Source: Pseudoalteromonas lipolytica (GTDB lineage: Bacteria; Pseudomonadota; Gammaproteobacteria; Enterobacterales; Alteromonadaceae). From it: DNA of 64,000 nt. The notes under the pieces are model-generated. The model was not told the origin of the DNA and made no database searches. It worked only from the letters and a program-made list of their open reading frames with translations. How positions within the stretch are numbered: the first letter of the stretch is position 1; each line of letters starts with the position of its first letter. Position numbers and translations under genes: made by a program. The DNA lies in the NCBI RefSeq assembly GCF_001306915.1, contig NZ_LJTC01000010.1, forward strand, positions 1 through 64,000. Direction: 5' to 3'. Shown here one piece after another: positions 1-9,259 of this stretch.

Positions 1-183
1 ATACTCTAGGTAACTAGAAACCCATTTATTCACACTACTTCTTGCAGTGTTTAGACGTTTTGCAATATCGGTTCGGCTATTACCCTCATAAAATAAAGAC
101 ACTGCGAGCAATCGCATGCGTTTTCGTGCGTTTGGTTCTTTTCGAGAAAGCGCTAAAAGCTGTTCAGATATGTTTGAATTCAA
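1..183 (-). CDS. IS630-type transposase, N-terminal part (runs off left edge)
   Basis: Reading the minus strand from a TTG at 183 gives 61 codons with no stop before the window edge. The protein begins MNSNISEQLLALSRKEPNAR and continues into a helix-turn-helix region (EGNSRTDIAKRLN, then ARSSVNKWVSSYLE). This matches the winged-helix N-terminus of IS630/Tc1-like transposases; the DDE catalytic domain would lie outside the window. An in-frame stop lies seven codons upstream of the TTG, so the start is confined to this short stretch, but no clear ribosome binding site supports the TTG. Whether the element is intact cannot be judged from here. Confidence 0.6.
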   Translation of the reverse strand, partial: MNSNISEQLLALSRKEPNARKRMRLLAVSLFYEGNSRTDIAKRLNTARSSVNKWVSSYLEY

Positions 184-460
184 TGTTATTAGCCGGTGAT
201 TTTATATAGCCTATATTAGATCAGATATTTAAGCGGAATGGTATAACTAATCAATCTGATTGTGTAGAGGTAACCATTGCAAGCGAAGCACACTTAAAAG
301 AGGTCGATTCATCACATTGTCGTTTCTAATTAGAAAACACAGGCGATGTATGCGTTTATTTCACCTTGGCTAATTGTTTATTAAACGAAGTCAGCTTTTT
401 ATTGATCACAAAGCTGTTACACTTCGTAACAATTAAAACGATTCTTATTTAGGTGAAATT
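184..460. other. Intergenic region between transposase and RND operon
   Basis: This 277-base AT-rich stretch lies between a leftward transposase start and a rightward efflux operon. It should contain one end of the insertion sequence and the promoter of the RND genes. I could not identify a terminal inverted repeat with confidence. The only clear signal is a ribosome binding site, AGGTG at 451-455, ahead of the TTG start at 461. Confidence 0.4.
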
Positions 461-1477
461 TTGACAATTGGCAAATTACATACATGGACTTTAATTGCCT
501 GTATTAGTTGTGTTTCCGTCGCTGAGGCGGCTAATGTAGTTGTAGAATCAGTGTCTGTTGAAAAGTCTAAACAACAGATAAAAGCAGTGGGTAATGCAGA
601 AGCGATTCACTCAGTCACTCTTTACCCAGCCGTTGGGGACAGAGTCACCGCTGTTTACTTTAAACCAGGTGATAACGTTGCCAAAGGTGACTTACTATTA
701 GAGCTTGATTCACGTAGACAAAAAGCAGCGTTGATCGAAGCCGAAATTACTTTAAAAGATGCTGAGCGCACCATGAAAAGGCTTGAAGAAAGCCACGCCC
801 GTGGTGCGGTGCCGCAAAGTGATTTAGATGATGCGAAAACGCTTTATGAGCTTGCAAAAGTCCAGTTAATGCAGGCGAAAACAGAGCGTGAAGACCGCGA
901 AGTTCGTGCTCCGTTCAGTGGTGTTATGGGTTTAACTGACGTCGAAGTAGGCGATAGGATCACAACCCAAACAGCCATTGCCACTATCGATGATATTTCT
1001 GAGCTTTATATCAATTTTAATGCCCCAGAAGCCGCTATCTCAGTGCTTAAACAAAAATCTTCGGTCGAAGTAGTGCCTTGGTTAGGCGATAAAGCTTACA
1101 CGGCTAAGGTGGCAGAGCTTGATTCGCGTATCAATGCGCAAACCCGCACACTCAGAACAAAAGCCAAACTTGACAATAATGCTCAGCAATTTATGCCGGG
1201 TATGAGCTTTCGTGTGCACATAAATATTCTAGGTGAAGAGCATGCTGTAGTACCTGAAGCAGCCATGATGTGGGGGGCAGCAGGCCCATACGTATGGAAG
1301 AGTGTCGATAAAAAAGCAACTCGCGTTGATGTTAAAATTGAGCAGCGTTTAGCAGGGCGTTTGTTAGTCTCTGGTGGATTAGAAGAGGGCGACTTATTGG
1401 TGACAGAGGGGGTTCAGCGCCTAAGACCTAATCAAGAGCTTAATTTCATCAATGAAGTGCAGCTAGCCAAGGAGTAA
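461..1477 (+). CDS. RND efflux periplasmic adaptor (membrane fusion protein)
   Basis: The 338-residue protein is the periplasmic adaptor that links an inner-membrane RND pump to an outer-membrane channel. It has a signal-peptide-like N-terminus (about residues 1-23, ending VAEA), a lipoyl/barrel-sandwich half (PGDNVAKGDLLLELDSR), a helical hairpin (about 80-145), the second lipoyl half (REVRAPFSGVMGLTDVEVGD) and a beta-barrel region. The TTG start is supported by AGGTG six bases upstream. The stop overlaps the ATG of the permease gene by one base (TAATG), so the two are translationally coupled. Substrate cannot be inferred, and no TolC-type gene is adjacent. Confidence 0.9.
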   Translation: MTIGKLHTWTLIACISCVSVAEAANVVVESVSVEKSKQQIKAVGNAEAIHSVTLYPAVGDRVTAVYFKPGDNVAKGDLLLELDSRRQKAALIEAEITLKDAERTMKRLEESHARGAVPQSDLDDAKTLYELAKVQLMQAKTEREDREVRAPFSGVMGLTDVEVGDRITTQTAIATIDDISELYINFNAPEAAISVLKQKSSVEVVPWLGDKAYTAKVAELDSRINAQTRTLRTKAKLDNNAQQFMPGMSFRVHINILGEEHAVVPEAAMMWGAAGPYVWKSVDKKATRVDVKIEQRLAGRLLVSGGLEEGDLLVTEGVQRLRPNQELNFINEVQLAKE

Positions 1478-4400
1478 TGATGAAACAGCAACCTATGATG
1501 GAAGACTTACCATCAATGGCGATACGTCGCCCTGTTTTAATTGTGGTACTTAACTTACTCATTATTATTGCCGGTATTGCTGCAATAGCAGGGGTTGAAG
1601 TACGTGAGCTTCCTGATGTTGATAGACCACGTATTACTGTATCAGCATCTTTCCCTGGTGGTTCACCGGAGACTGTAGATACCGAAGTAACTAGTAAACT
1701 CGAAGGGGCGGTTGCGAGGGTGAGTGGTGTAAAGTCGATTCGTGCGCAAAGTGAAGAAAACAATGCTCGTATCGTGGTTGAGTTTCGCCCTGGTGTCAAT
1801 TTAGATGATGCTGCAAACGAAACACGCGAATCGGTAGCCCGTGTGCAGCGAGAATTACCCGAAGAAGTTGAACGGGTATCAATTATTAAAGCCGATAACG
1901 ACGCCGAAGCGGTTGTATCGTTAACTGTATCAAGTGATAGCTTATCCCTTGAGGCGTTGACAGAGCGTGTTGATGTTGACTTAGCCCCGCAGTTTTTAAC
2001 CATTCCTGGTGTTGCCGATGTTCGTTTAAATGGCGATCGCGAGCGGGTTCTTAGAGTGCGCATCGACCCACTTAAGCTAAGCAGCTTTAACCTTACGGTA
2101 CCAGATATTGCCAACGTACTCCGTCAGGCTCCCTTTGATGTGCCGGCAGGTAGTTTAAAATCAAGCGATCAACAGGTGATCGTGCGTGCTGATGCAACGT
2201 CAATATCAGCAGAACAAGTAGCCGATATCATTGTACGAGACGATACCCGTATTGGCGATGTAGCAGCTGTTTATTTTGGTCCAGCTGATCCGCGTTCGTT
2301 CGTAAGGCTGAATGGTACACCTGTGATTGGCATGGAAATTATTCGTCAGGCGCAATCTAATACCATTGAAATTTCTGATGAAGTGCTAACTTTAATCGAG
2401 CGCATGAGAGTACGTTTTCCTGAAATGGAATTTACTCTAACCTCTGACGATGCGCAGTTTATCAGAAGCTCAGTTGATGAAGTTATTAACTCCTTGTTAC
2501 TAACCGTGCTGTTAGTGGTGATCACACTGTGGGTGTTTATTGGCTCATGGCGCGCAACGCTGGTTCCTGCATTTGCGATACCAGTGGCATTAATTGGCTC
2601 TTTAGCACTTATTTGGGCGCTTGGTTTCTCGATTAATATTCTTACCTTGCTTGCACTCGTGTTAGCTACTGGCCTAATTGTAGATGATGCCATTGTGGTA
2701 AGTGAAAACATCCAACGTCAGCGGGGCTTAGGTCTTGGTCGCCGTGCAGCTGCAGTGGTTGGTACCCGTGAAGTATTCTTTGCTGTTGTGGCAACAACCG
2801 CCGTATTAGCTGCGGTGTTTGTGCCTATCGCTTTTTTACCATCAACAGCAGGGCGACTATTTAGAGAGTTTGGTGGGGTATTAGCTGGCGCTGTGATCAT
2901 TTCAAGCTTTGTTGCGCTGTCTTTGGTACCTGCGCTGACATCAAAACTGAAATTAAAGCAGGGCGGTTTTCATCCATTTGCAAAAGTTGGCCATGTGTTA
3001 GCCGCTGTTTATAAACGTACAATACATGGTGTACTTGAACATGCATGGCTTACCTTTTTTGCGTGTTTGTTGGTCGCTGCAGGCTCTGGTGCACTGTATT
3101 TCAATTTAGATAACGAGCTATTACCAACAGAAGATCGCGGTAAAATTCGTATTTTTGCTCGTGGTCCTGATGGTGTTGGCTTGAACTTTATGGACAGGCA
3201 AGCGGTGCAAATGGAAGATATCTTACTGCCGTATGTTGAAAGTGGTGATATTGAGTCTATTTACACTGTGGTTGGGCAATGGGATCCAAATATTGTATTT
3301 ATTACTGTGCCGCTAAAACATTGGGACGAACGTCATTTTAGTCAGCAAGAAATTATCAATAAAATACGTGAGCCCTTAGGGAATATTCCTGGTGCGGCTG
3401 GTTACCCTGGTGGTTCAAATAGCTTGAACTTGCGTGGTCAAGGCGGTGGTATTGAGCTTGCCTTATTGGGCCAAGACTACCTCGAGATATTTAAAGCTGC
3501 GCAAGATTTCTCTGCTGAAATAGAAAAAGCAGTGCCAGAAGTGGCCCCTGTACGTATTTCATATCAGCCGTCACAGCCACAATTACGCGTTAATATTGAT
3601 AGACGTCGTGCTGAAGAGCTCGGTGTATCGCTCAGTGATATCTCTGTAACACTTCGCGCTGCAATCAATGGTGATGATATCGCCGATTTAAACATTGGTG
3701 ACCAATCAATCCCGATTATGCTGCAAGCACAAAACCAAACTATCACTAACCCAAGCGACTTAGCTAACTTGTATGTTGGTGGCCGTAATGGTCAGTTAGT
3801 GCCATTAAGTAGTGTGGCAACGATTACTGAAGAAGGTGTAGCCGCTGAGCTTGAGCGCCATGCGCAGCGCCGTGCTATTGAACTGAGCATGGAAATGCCA
3901 GAGGGCGTAACTATTGCTGAGCTGGTTACAAAAATCCGTGATATATCAGAGCAATCTCTGCCTGCGGGTATCAGCTTGGCGTTTAAAGGTGAGGCATTAA
4001 CCTTTGAGGAAACCGCCAATGAAGTATTAGTGACCTATGTTCTGGCCTTTTTAATTGTTCTTCTGGTATTGGCAGCGCAATTTGAAAGTGTGAATAGTGC
4101 AATCGTTGTTATGATCACTGTACCGTTTGGTATTACATCTGCAATTTTAGCGCTGTATCTAACAGGTACATCATTAAACATTTACTCGCAAATTGGTTTA
4201 GTGATGCTGATTGGTCTAATTGCTAAAAATGCCATCTTGCTGGTGGAGTTTGCCGACCAATTACGTGACCAAGGCCGCTCGGTTAGAGTGGCGGTAGAAG
4301 AGGCCGCACTAGTGCGCCTTCGCCCAATCGCGATGACACTGGTTTCAACTTTATTGGGTGCATTACCTCTTATTTTATCTACCGGCGCAGGGGCTGAAGC

Positions 4401-4557
4401 TCGTAACGCGATTGGTTGGGTAGTATTTGGCGGTTTAGCACTAGCGGTGTTATTTACTCTCTATTTAACGCCAGTTATTTACCTTGGTTTAGCTCGCTTT
4501 ACTAAACCAAGAGGTGATGAGTCGAAACTTCTGGCTGAAGAGTTAGAAAAGGCTTAA
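1477..4557 (+). CDS. RND efflux permease, HAE1-like family
   Basis: At 1026 residues this has the normal length of an inner-membrane RND drug/proton antiporter. A first membrane helix near residues 17-37 is followed by a large periplasmic loop, a block of helices (about 335-490), a second large loop and a final helix block (about 855-1005). The motif GLIVDDAIVVSENIQ near residues 400-414 contains the paired aspartates that carry protons in this family. It acts with the adaptor encoded just upstream and presumably recruits an outer-membrane factor encoded elsewhere. ATG codons at 1477 and 1480 are both possible; the first gives the one-base overlap with the adaptor stop. Confidence 0.93.
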   Translation: MMKQQPMMEDLPSMAIRRPVLIVVLNLLIIIAGIAAIAGVEVRELPDVDRPRITVSASFPGGSPETVDTEVTSKLEGAVARVSGVKSIRAQSEENNARIVVEFRPGVNLDDAANETRESVARVQRELPEEVERVSIIKADNDAEAVVSLTVSSDSLSLEALTERVDVDLAPQFLTIPGVADVRLNGDRERVLRVRIDPLKLSSFNLTVPDIANVLRQAPFDVPAGSLKSSDQQVIVRADATSISAEQVADIIVRDDTRIGDVAAVYFGPADPRSFVRLNGTPVIGMEIIRQAQSNTIEISDEVLTLIERMRVRFPEMEFTLTSDDAQFIRSSVDEVINSLLLTVLLVVITLWVFIGSWRATLVPAFAIPVALIGSLALIWALGFSINILTLLALVLATGLIVDDAIVVSENIQRQRGLGLGRRAAAVVGTREVFFAVVATTAVLAAVFVPIAFLPSTAGRLFREFGGVLAGAVIISSFVALSLVPALTSKLKLKQGGFHPFAKVGHVLAAVYKRTIHGVLEHAWLTFFACLLVAAGSGALYFNLDNELLPTEDRGKIRIFARGPDGVGLNFMDRQAVQMEDILLPYVESGDIESIYTVVGQWDPNIVFITVPLKHWDERHFSQQEIINKIREPLGNIPGAAGYPGGSNSLNLRGQGGGIELALLGQDYLEIFKAAQDFSAEIEKAVPEVAPVRISYQPSQPQLRVNIDRRRAEELGVSLSDISVTLRAAINGDDIADLNIGDQSIPIMLQAQNQTITNPSDLANLYVGGRNGQLVPLSSVATITEEGVAAELERHAQRRAIELSMEMPEGVTIAELVTKIRDISEQSLPAGISLAFKGEALTFEETANEVLVTYVLAFLIVLLVLAAQFESVNSAIVVMITVPFGITSAILALYLTGTSLNIYSQIGLVMLIGLIAKNAILLVEFADQLRDQGRSVRVAVEEAALVRLRPIAMTLVSTLLGALPLILSTGAGAEARNAIGWVVFGGLALAVLFTLYLTPVIYLGLARFTKPRGDESKLLAEELEKA

Positions 4558-4565
4558 TCCAACTT

Positions 4566-4600
4566 AATTGGCTATTTTTTCTTTGAAAAAATAGCCAATT
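4566..4600. terminator. Perfect 15-bp inverted repeat after the RND operon
   Basis: Arms at 4566-4580 and 4586-4600 are perfectly complementary around a five-base loop. The stem begins AATTGGC and ends in a run of six T. It sits just after the permease stop. There is no T-run after the right arm, so it is either a weak intrinsic terminator or an RNA-stabilising hairpin between the RND unit and the next gene. Confidence 0.5.
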
Positions 4601-4641
4601 ACCCTCACAATTAAATCAAATGTTTAAAACTAGGTACGCGT

Positions 4642-6540
4642 ATGCAAGCCGAACACGTCGATATCGCCCAATTTCTTTCTGATCACGCTCCCTTTGATGA
4701 TCTTCCTGAAGAGGCGGTAAATAAACTCGCATCACAAGTCGAAATCGCTTATTTTCGCGCAGGCACTGAAATACTAAATTATGGCGAGGATATCGCTGAT
4801 TTATTTGTTATTCGAACAGGTGCTGTAGAGATATATCGTCGTGATGGTGATTTATACAACCGTTTAACTATCGGCGGCATTTTTGGGCAAATGGGCCTTC
4901 TGATGAACCGCAAAGTACGCTTTCCGGCAAAGGCACTCGAAGACACCTTAGTTTATTGCATTAATGTTGAGTTGTTTAATCAATACTGCGACGAATACGA
5001 AACATTTGCAGATTTTTTTGAAGCCGATGGTAATGTGCGCCTTCACCAAGCAATTGTTGAACAGGCAGACAGCAACGATTTAACAACCGCCAAGGTTAAG
5101 TCGCTTCTTCATCGTGATGTTGTCACTGTGGCAAAAGATGCCTCAGTGCAAATGGTTGCGCAATTAATGACGCAAGAGTCGGTATCGTCTGTGCTTGTTA
5201 CTGATGCCGATAAACCAATCAGTGATGATCCTGATGATGACGACGGCCAAGTTGTTGGCATAATTACCGACCGTGACTTACGTACCAGTGTAATTGCTGA
5301 AGGGTTAAGTTACGAAGCGCCAGCCGCGCAAATAATGCAAAAAGACTTAGTATTGCTTGATAGTAACGCCTATGTGTTTGAAGCTGTACTGGCCATGCTC
5401 AGAGATAACATTCATCACCTGCCAGTGGTTGTTAAGAAAAAGCCGATTGGCGTTATTTCGTTATCGGATATTTTACGCTACGAGTCACAAAGTAGCTTAT
5501 TGTTAGTGCGCGGCATTTTAGCGCAGCAATCGGTTGAAGATTTAGCTCACTATGCAAGGCAATTACCTAATGTCTTTGTACGCATGGTGAACGAAGATGC
5601 TAACTCTCACATGATTGGTACCGCAATGGCTGTAATAGGGCGTACCTTCAAACAGCGTTTACTTGATTTAGCTGAAGAAAAGTTTGGCCCACCGCCGGTT
5701 CCTTATTGCTTCATCGCTTTAGGTTCAATGGCGCGTGATGAGCAATTAATTGTGACCGACCAAGATAACGCCATTATCCTTGATAATAGTTTTAACGAGG
5801 AGTTTCATGACGAGTACTTCCAGAATTTGGCTGATTTTGTTTGTGATGGTTTAGCTGAATGTGGCTATAAGTACTGTGAAGGTGAAATTATGGCGTCATT
5901 TAAAAAGTGGCGCTTAACACGCGAGCAGTGGAAAGAGCAATTTGCGGGTTGGATGGCCGAACCTAAACCGCAGGCTTTATTACATAGCTCGATCTTTTTT
6001 GATTTAGACGGTGTTTACGGTAAAAACAAATGGGCCGATGAGCTCAAACGCTTTATCGCAACAGAAGGACGTAAGAATAAACGTTTCTTGGCAAACCTTG
6101 CTGCGAATGCGCGTAACAGAACGCCGCCTTTAGGTTTCTTTAAAGACTTTGTGTTAGAGCATAATGGCCAACACAAGCGTTCTATGAACTTAAAACGCCG
6201 CGGTACTGCGCCTTTATCTGATGTAATACGCGTGCATGCATTAGCGATAGGCAGTCGTAAACAAAATTCATTCGAGCGTTTAGAAGATATTATCGAAGCT
6301 AAACTACTTCCTGAAGGCAAAGCACAAGATTTACGAGACGCCCTAGAGTACATTGCCATGATCAGAATTAGACACCAAGCGTGGCAAATAGAAAAGCTTG
6401 ATGAAGCGCCAGATAACGACTTAGAGCCTCATTTACTTTCTCCTTTTGAGCAGCGCAATCTTAAAGAGGCGTTTGCCATTTTAGATAAAGCGCAGAATTT
6501 CCTAAAATTCAGATACTCTGCTAACTCAGGGATGAAGTAA
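4642..6540 (+). CDS. cNMP-binding / CBS-pair / DUF294 nucleotidyltransferase-like protein
   Basis: This 632-residue cytoplasmic protein has a cyclic-nucleotide-binding-like domain (about 15-125), a pair of CBS domains (about 150-285) and a DUF294 nucleotidyltransferase-like domain carrying GSMARDEQLIVTDQDNAII near residue 361. The serine/arginine and paired aspartates recall GlnD-type uridylyltransferases. A helical DUF294 C-terminal domain (about 480-625) follows. Proteins of this layout are predicted signal-transduction enzymes that sense nucleotides; the target is unknown. The stop overlaps the ATG of the exonuclease gene (TAATG), a coupling that suggests joint function. No substrate can be assigned from sequence. 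Confidence 0.85.
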   Translation: MQAEHVDIAQFLSDHAPFDDLPEEAVNKLASQVEIAYFRAGTEILNYGEDIADLFVIRTGAVEIYRRDGDLYNRLTIGGIFGQMGLLMNRKVRFPAKALEDTLVYCINVELFNQYCDEYETFADFFEADGNVRLHQAIVEQADSNDLTTAKVKSLLHRDVVTVAKDASVQMVAQLMTQESVSSVLVTDADKPISDDPDDDDGQVVGIITDRDLRTSVIAEGLSYEAPAAQIMQKDLVLLDSNAYVFEAVLAMLRDNIHHLPVVVKKKPIGVISLSDILRYESQSSLLLVRGILAQQSVEDLAHYARQLPNVFVRMVNEDANSHMIGTAMAVIGRTFKQRLLDLAEEKFGPPPVPYCFIALGSMARDEQLIVTDQDNAIILDNSFNEEFHDEYFQNLADFVCDGLAECGYKYCEGEIMASFKKWRLTREQWKEQFAGWMAEPKPQALLHSSIFFDLDGVYGKNKWADELKRFIATEGRKNKRFLANLAANARNRTPPLGFFKDFVLEHNGQHKRSMNLKRRGTAPLSDVIRVHALAIGSRKQNSFERLEDIIEAKLLPEGKAQDLRDALEYIAMIRIRHQAWQIEKLDEAPDNDLEPHLLSPFEQRNLKEAFAILDKAQNFLKFRYSANSGMK

Positions 6541-7247
6541 TGGCAAAACAAGGCGCAAAACTTGATTGGCCGACTCGGTATCAACAGTTATTAGCACAGA
6601 GCAAACAGCCACTAATCAAAGCGTTTTATGAATCAGCTATTTGTGATTTAAACACCCCAATTAGTGATATTCCCTTAGTAGCACTTGATTTTGAAACAAC
6701 CGGTCTAAATTATCAAAATGACGATATAGTCAGTGTTGGTTTAATTCCATTTAATACCAAGCGTATTTTTTGTAAAGATAGCCAACATTGGATTGTTCAA
6801 CCAAGGCGCAAGCTTGCTGAAGAGTCGATTGTTATTCATGGTATAACTCACTCAGAAGTGAGCGATGCACCTGACTTTTCAACGATTATGGCGCCTTTGT
6901 TAGCAGCATTAAAAGGCAAAGTGATTGTGGTGCATTTTGCTCCCATTGAACGGCACTTTTTATATCAAGCGTTGCAAGCCCGTTTAGGCGAAGGGCTTGA
7001 ATTTGCCGTTATAGACACGCTTGATCTGGAAACGCGCGCACTTAAAGCAAAGCAGGGGTTACTAGGTCGACTATTTAATTCTAAGCTGGATTCTGTGCGC
7101 TTAGCTGACTCTCGCATTCGTTATTCGTTACCAGCGTATCAAAACCACAATGCACTTAATGATGCCACAGCCACCGCAGAGCTGCTACAAGCGCAAATAG
7201 CTTACCACTACCGCCCAGATACGCCACTCAGCGAATTACTAATATAG
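6540..7247 (+). CDS. DnaQ-like 3'-5' exonuclease (DEDDh)
   Basis: The 235-residue protein carries the Exo I motif LDFETTGL with catalytic D50 and E52, and an Exo III motif NHNALNDATATAELL with H203 and D208, typical of DEDDh exonucleases related to the DNA polymerase III epsilon subunit. An N-terminal extension of about 45 residues precedes the nuclease fold. It is coupled by a one-base overlap to the cNMP/CBS/DUF294 gene, an arrangement I believe is common in marine gammaproteobacteria, so it probably acts in a nucleotide or RNA/DNA turnover pathway governed by that protein rather than as the replicative proofreader. A bidirectional terminator follows. Confidence 0.88.
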   Translation: MAKQGAKLDWPTRYQQLLAQSKQPLIKAFYESAICDLNTPISDIPLVALDFETTGLNYQNDDIVSVGLIPFNTKRIFCKDSQHWIVQPRRKLAEESIVIHGITHSEVSDAPDFSTIMAPLLAALKGKVIVVHFAPIERHFLYQALQARLGEGLEFAVIDTLDLETRALKAKQGLLGRLFNSKLDSVRLADSRIRYSLPAYQNHNALNDATATAELLQAQIAYHYRPDTPLSELLI

Positions 7248-7303
7248 CGCTCGTAGCACCGACTTTATGTCGGGTATTTGAATTTGAGCAAAGCTTATCA
7301 ATA

Positions 7304-7335
7304 AAAAAAACGCCGCAAAAAATGCGGCGTTTTTT
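7304..7335. terminator. Bidirectional intrinsic terminator
   Basis: Arms around CGCCGCA (7311-7317) and TGCGGCG (7323-7329) form a GC-rich hairpin flanked by A-runs on the left and T-runs on the right. It can therefore end the exonuclease transcript on the plus strand and the BCCT transporter transcript on the minus strand. Confidence 0.9.
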
Positions 7336-7352
7336 ATTATTTCAAAGCGTAT

Positions 7353-8927
7353 TTAGTGTCTTGGTTCTGTTCGTAAACCAAGGAGTAAACTCACGCACAT
7401 TAATAACAATACAAAGGTAAACGGCAAGCCCGTAGATACGGCGCCGGCTTGTAAGGCCTCGATTGCTTGTGTGCCACCAATCCAAACAAGTGCAGCTGCA
7501 ATCGCACCCTCGATTGTAGCCCAGAAAATACGTTGTGGCACTGGCGCGTCAACTTTACCACCAGCGGTGATTGAGTCGATTACTAATGAACCTGAGTCAG
7601 ATGACGTAATAAAGAACACGAGTACTAGCACAATTGCAATGAATGAAAGCACTTGTGACATTGGCAGGGCTTCAAACATTTGGAACATAGCTAGTGGTAC
7701 ATCAGTTAAGCCTTTTTCACCTAGTACACCCACTTTATCAATCACTTGTTCAATAGCGATACCACCATAAATTGACATCCAGAAGATAGTCACAACAGTA
7801 GGAACTAGTAATACAGCAATTAAGAACTCACGAATTGTACGCCCTTCAGATACGCGTGCAATGAACATACCTACGAACGGTGACCATGAAATCCACCAAG
7901 CCCAGTAGAATACAGTCCAGCCATGCATCCATGTTTCATCTTCACGACCATGAGGATTACTCAGTGGAATAATGTTTTCAACATAACCCATTACTGTATT
8001 AGGAAGGTTGCCAAATGCTGCAGAAAACCCAACAAGTGCAACAAATACGAGTAATACAAAAGCGATAAGCATGTTTACGTTACTAAGCAGTTTTACACCG
8101 CCGTCGATACCGCGAACAACAGAAATAACAGCTAGTAACGTCACACCAATAATAACGCCTATTTCTAAGCCAATTCCGCTATCAGTACCAAATACGTGAT
8201 TAATACCAGCAGCGGCTTGTTGTGCGCCTAAACCAAGAGATGTTGCAAGGCCAAATAGAGTGGCAAGTACAGCTAGAATATCAATAAGGTGGCCAGGCCA
8301 GCCCCACGCTTTGTCACCTAAAATTGGGTAAAAAATTGAACGAATAGATAACGGCAAACCTTTGTTATAGCAAAAGAATGCGAGTGAAAGCGAAACAACC
8401 GCGTAAATTGCCCAAGGGTGTAAACCCCAGTGGAACATAGTTGCACCCATTGCAAGTTTAGCGGCTTCTGGCGTGTTTGCTTCAACACCAAGTGGTGTTT
8501 CGTACCAACCTGTAAAGTAGGCGACAGGTTCTGCGACGCCCCAAAACATTAAGCCGATACCCATACCTGCAGCAAATAACATTGCAAGCCAAGAAATACG
8601 TGAATGAGTTGGACGTGCTTCTTTACCACCAAGGCGGATATTACCGTATGGTGAAACAATTAACGCTAAGCAAAACAATACGAATAAGTTTGCTGACCAC
8701 ATAAAAAAGCCATCAAAATTATTAATAATGTCGTTTTTAATTCCATTCAGAGTTGTTTTTGCTGTTTCAGCATCTGAAATAAGTGTTGCCACTAAGAATA
8801 GGGCAATTAATCCAGCACTAATGCCAAATACAGGGTTGTGCACATCAAAACCCCATTTTTGTACATTGTCCTGTCCGACAGTGTAGTCGGTATTGTCGAT
8901 ACTGTACTTGTCATGATGTTCGCTCAT
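7353..8927 (-). CDS. BCCT-family betaine/choline/carnitine transporter
   Basis: This 524-residue inner-membrane protein has about 12 predicted helices and the family hallmarks MGIGLMFWGVAEP and the tryptophan-rich FYWAWWISWSPFVGMFIARVS segment, which forms the substrate and sodium site region in BCCT carriers. It should import a trimethylammonium compound such as glycine betaine or choline for osmoprotection, probably with sodium. The short C-terminus lacks the long regulatory tail of BetP. The start follows an AGAGG ribosome binding site (minus strand, about 8934-8938). It is a single-gene unit. Confidence 0.9.
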   Translation of the reverse strand: MSEHHDKYSIDNTDYTVGQDNVQKWGFDVHNPVFGISAGLIALFLVATLISDAETAKTTLNGIKNDIINNFDGFFMWSANLFVLFCLALIVSPYGNIRLGGKEARPTHSRISWLAMLFAAGMGIGLMFWGVAEPVAYFTGWYETPLGVEANTPEAAKLAMGATMFHWGLHPWAIYAVVSLSLAFFCYNKGLPLSIRSIFYPILGDKAWGWPGHLIDILAVLATLFGLATSLGLGAQQAAAGINHVFGTDSGIGLEIGVIIGVTLLAVISVVRGIDGGVKLLSNVNMLIAFVLLVFVALVGFSAAFGNLPNTVMGYVENIIPLSNPHGREDETWMHGWTVFYWAWWISWSPFVGMFIARVSEGRTIREFLIAVLLVPTVVTIFWMSIYGGIAIEQVIDKVGVLGEKGLTDVPLAMFQMFEALPMSQVLSFIAIVLVLVFFITSSDSGSLVIDSITAGGKVDAPVPQRIFWATIEGAIAAALVWIGGTQAIEALQAGAVSTGLPFTFVLLLMCVSLLLGLRTEPRH

Positions 8928-9225
8928 GAATACCTCTTGTTGTGATTATATTTAGCAGAGAGCTAAACGGCCGGTTGGCACAAGCTTGGTTATTACTATT
9001 TTTACGTATCAAACCCAAAAATAGTTTGTAGACTAATTAAATTTGTACCAAAGTTTAGTCTTTAGTGTAGGAGCTCGAAAAAAAATGTAAATGGTTTTGT
9101 CCCTAAACAGCCGAATAAATGCAGTTTTTTACGCTTTTTGTTGGAATTGTGAACAAATTAGGCAGCGAAGGGAATAATTTGATGACAGTATTATTTCAAA
9201 GCAAATTATTTCAATTGAGAGGAAA
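8928..9225. other. Upstream region of the BCCT transporter
   Basis: About 300 bases between the BCCT start and the asnB terminator, both genes reading leftward. It should hold the transporter promoter. I see an AT-rich sequence without an obvious operator. A 61-codon plus-strand reading frame starting at 9119 overlaps the asnB end and has no recognisable features, so I do not call it. Confidence 0.4.
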
Positions 9226-9252
9226 GTGCTGCAAACACAGGGCTTGCAGCAC
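9226..9252 (-). terminator. Terminator hairpin downstream of asnB
   Basis: Arms 9226-9234 and 9244-9252 (GTGCTGCAA with TTGCAGCAC) form a nine-pair stem with a nine-base loop just after the asnB stop. On the minus strand it is followed by TTTCCTCTC, a modest U-rich tail. Confidence 0.65.
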
Positions 9253-9259
9253 AAAGTTA

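Noticed and set aside
1449-2114. 221-codon minus-strand frame under the RND permease gene
   Set aside because: It is antisense to a well-supported gene, low in complexity (Ser/Thr-rich) and has no family features.
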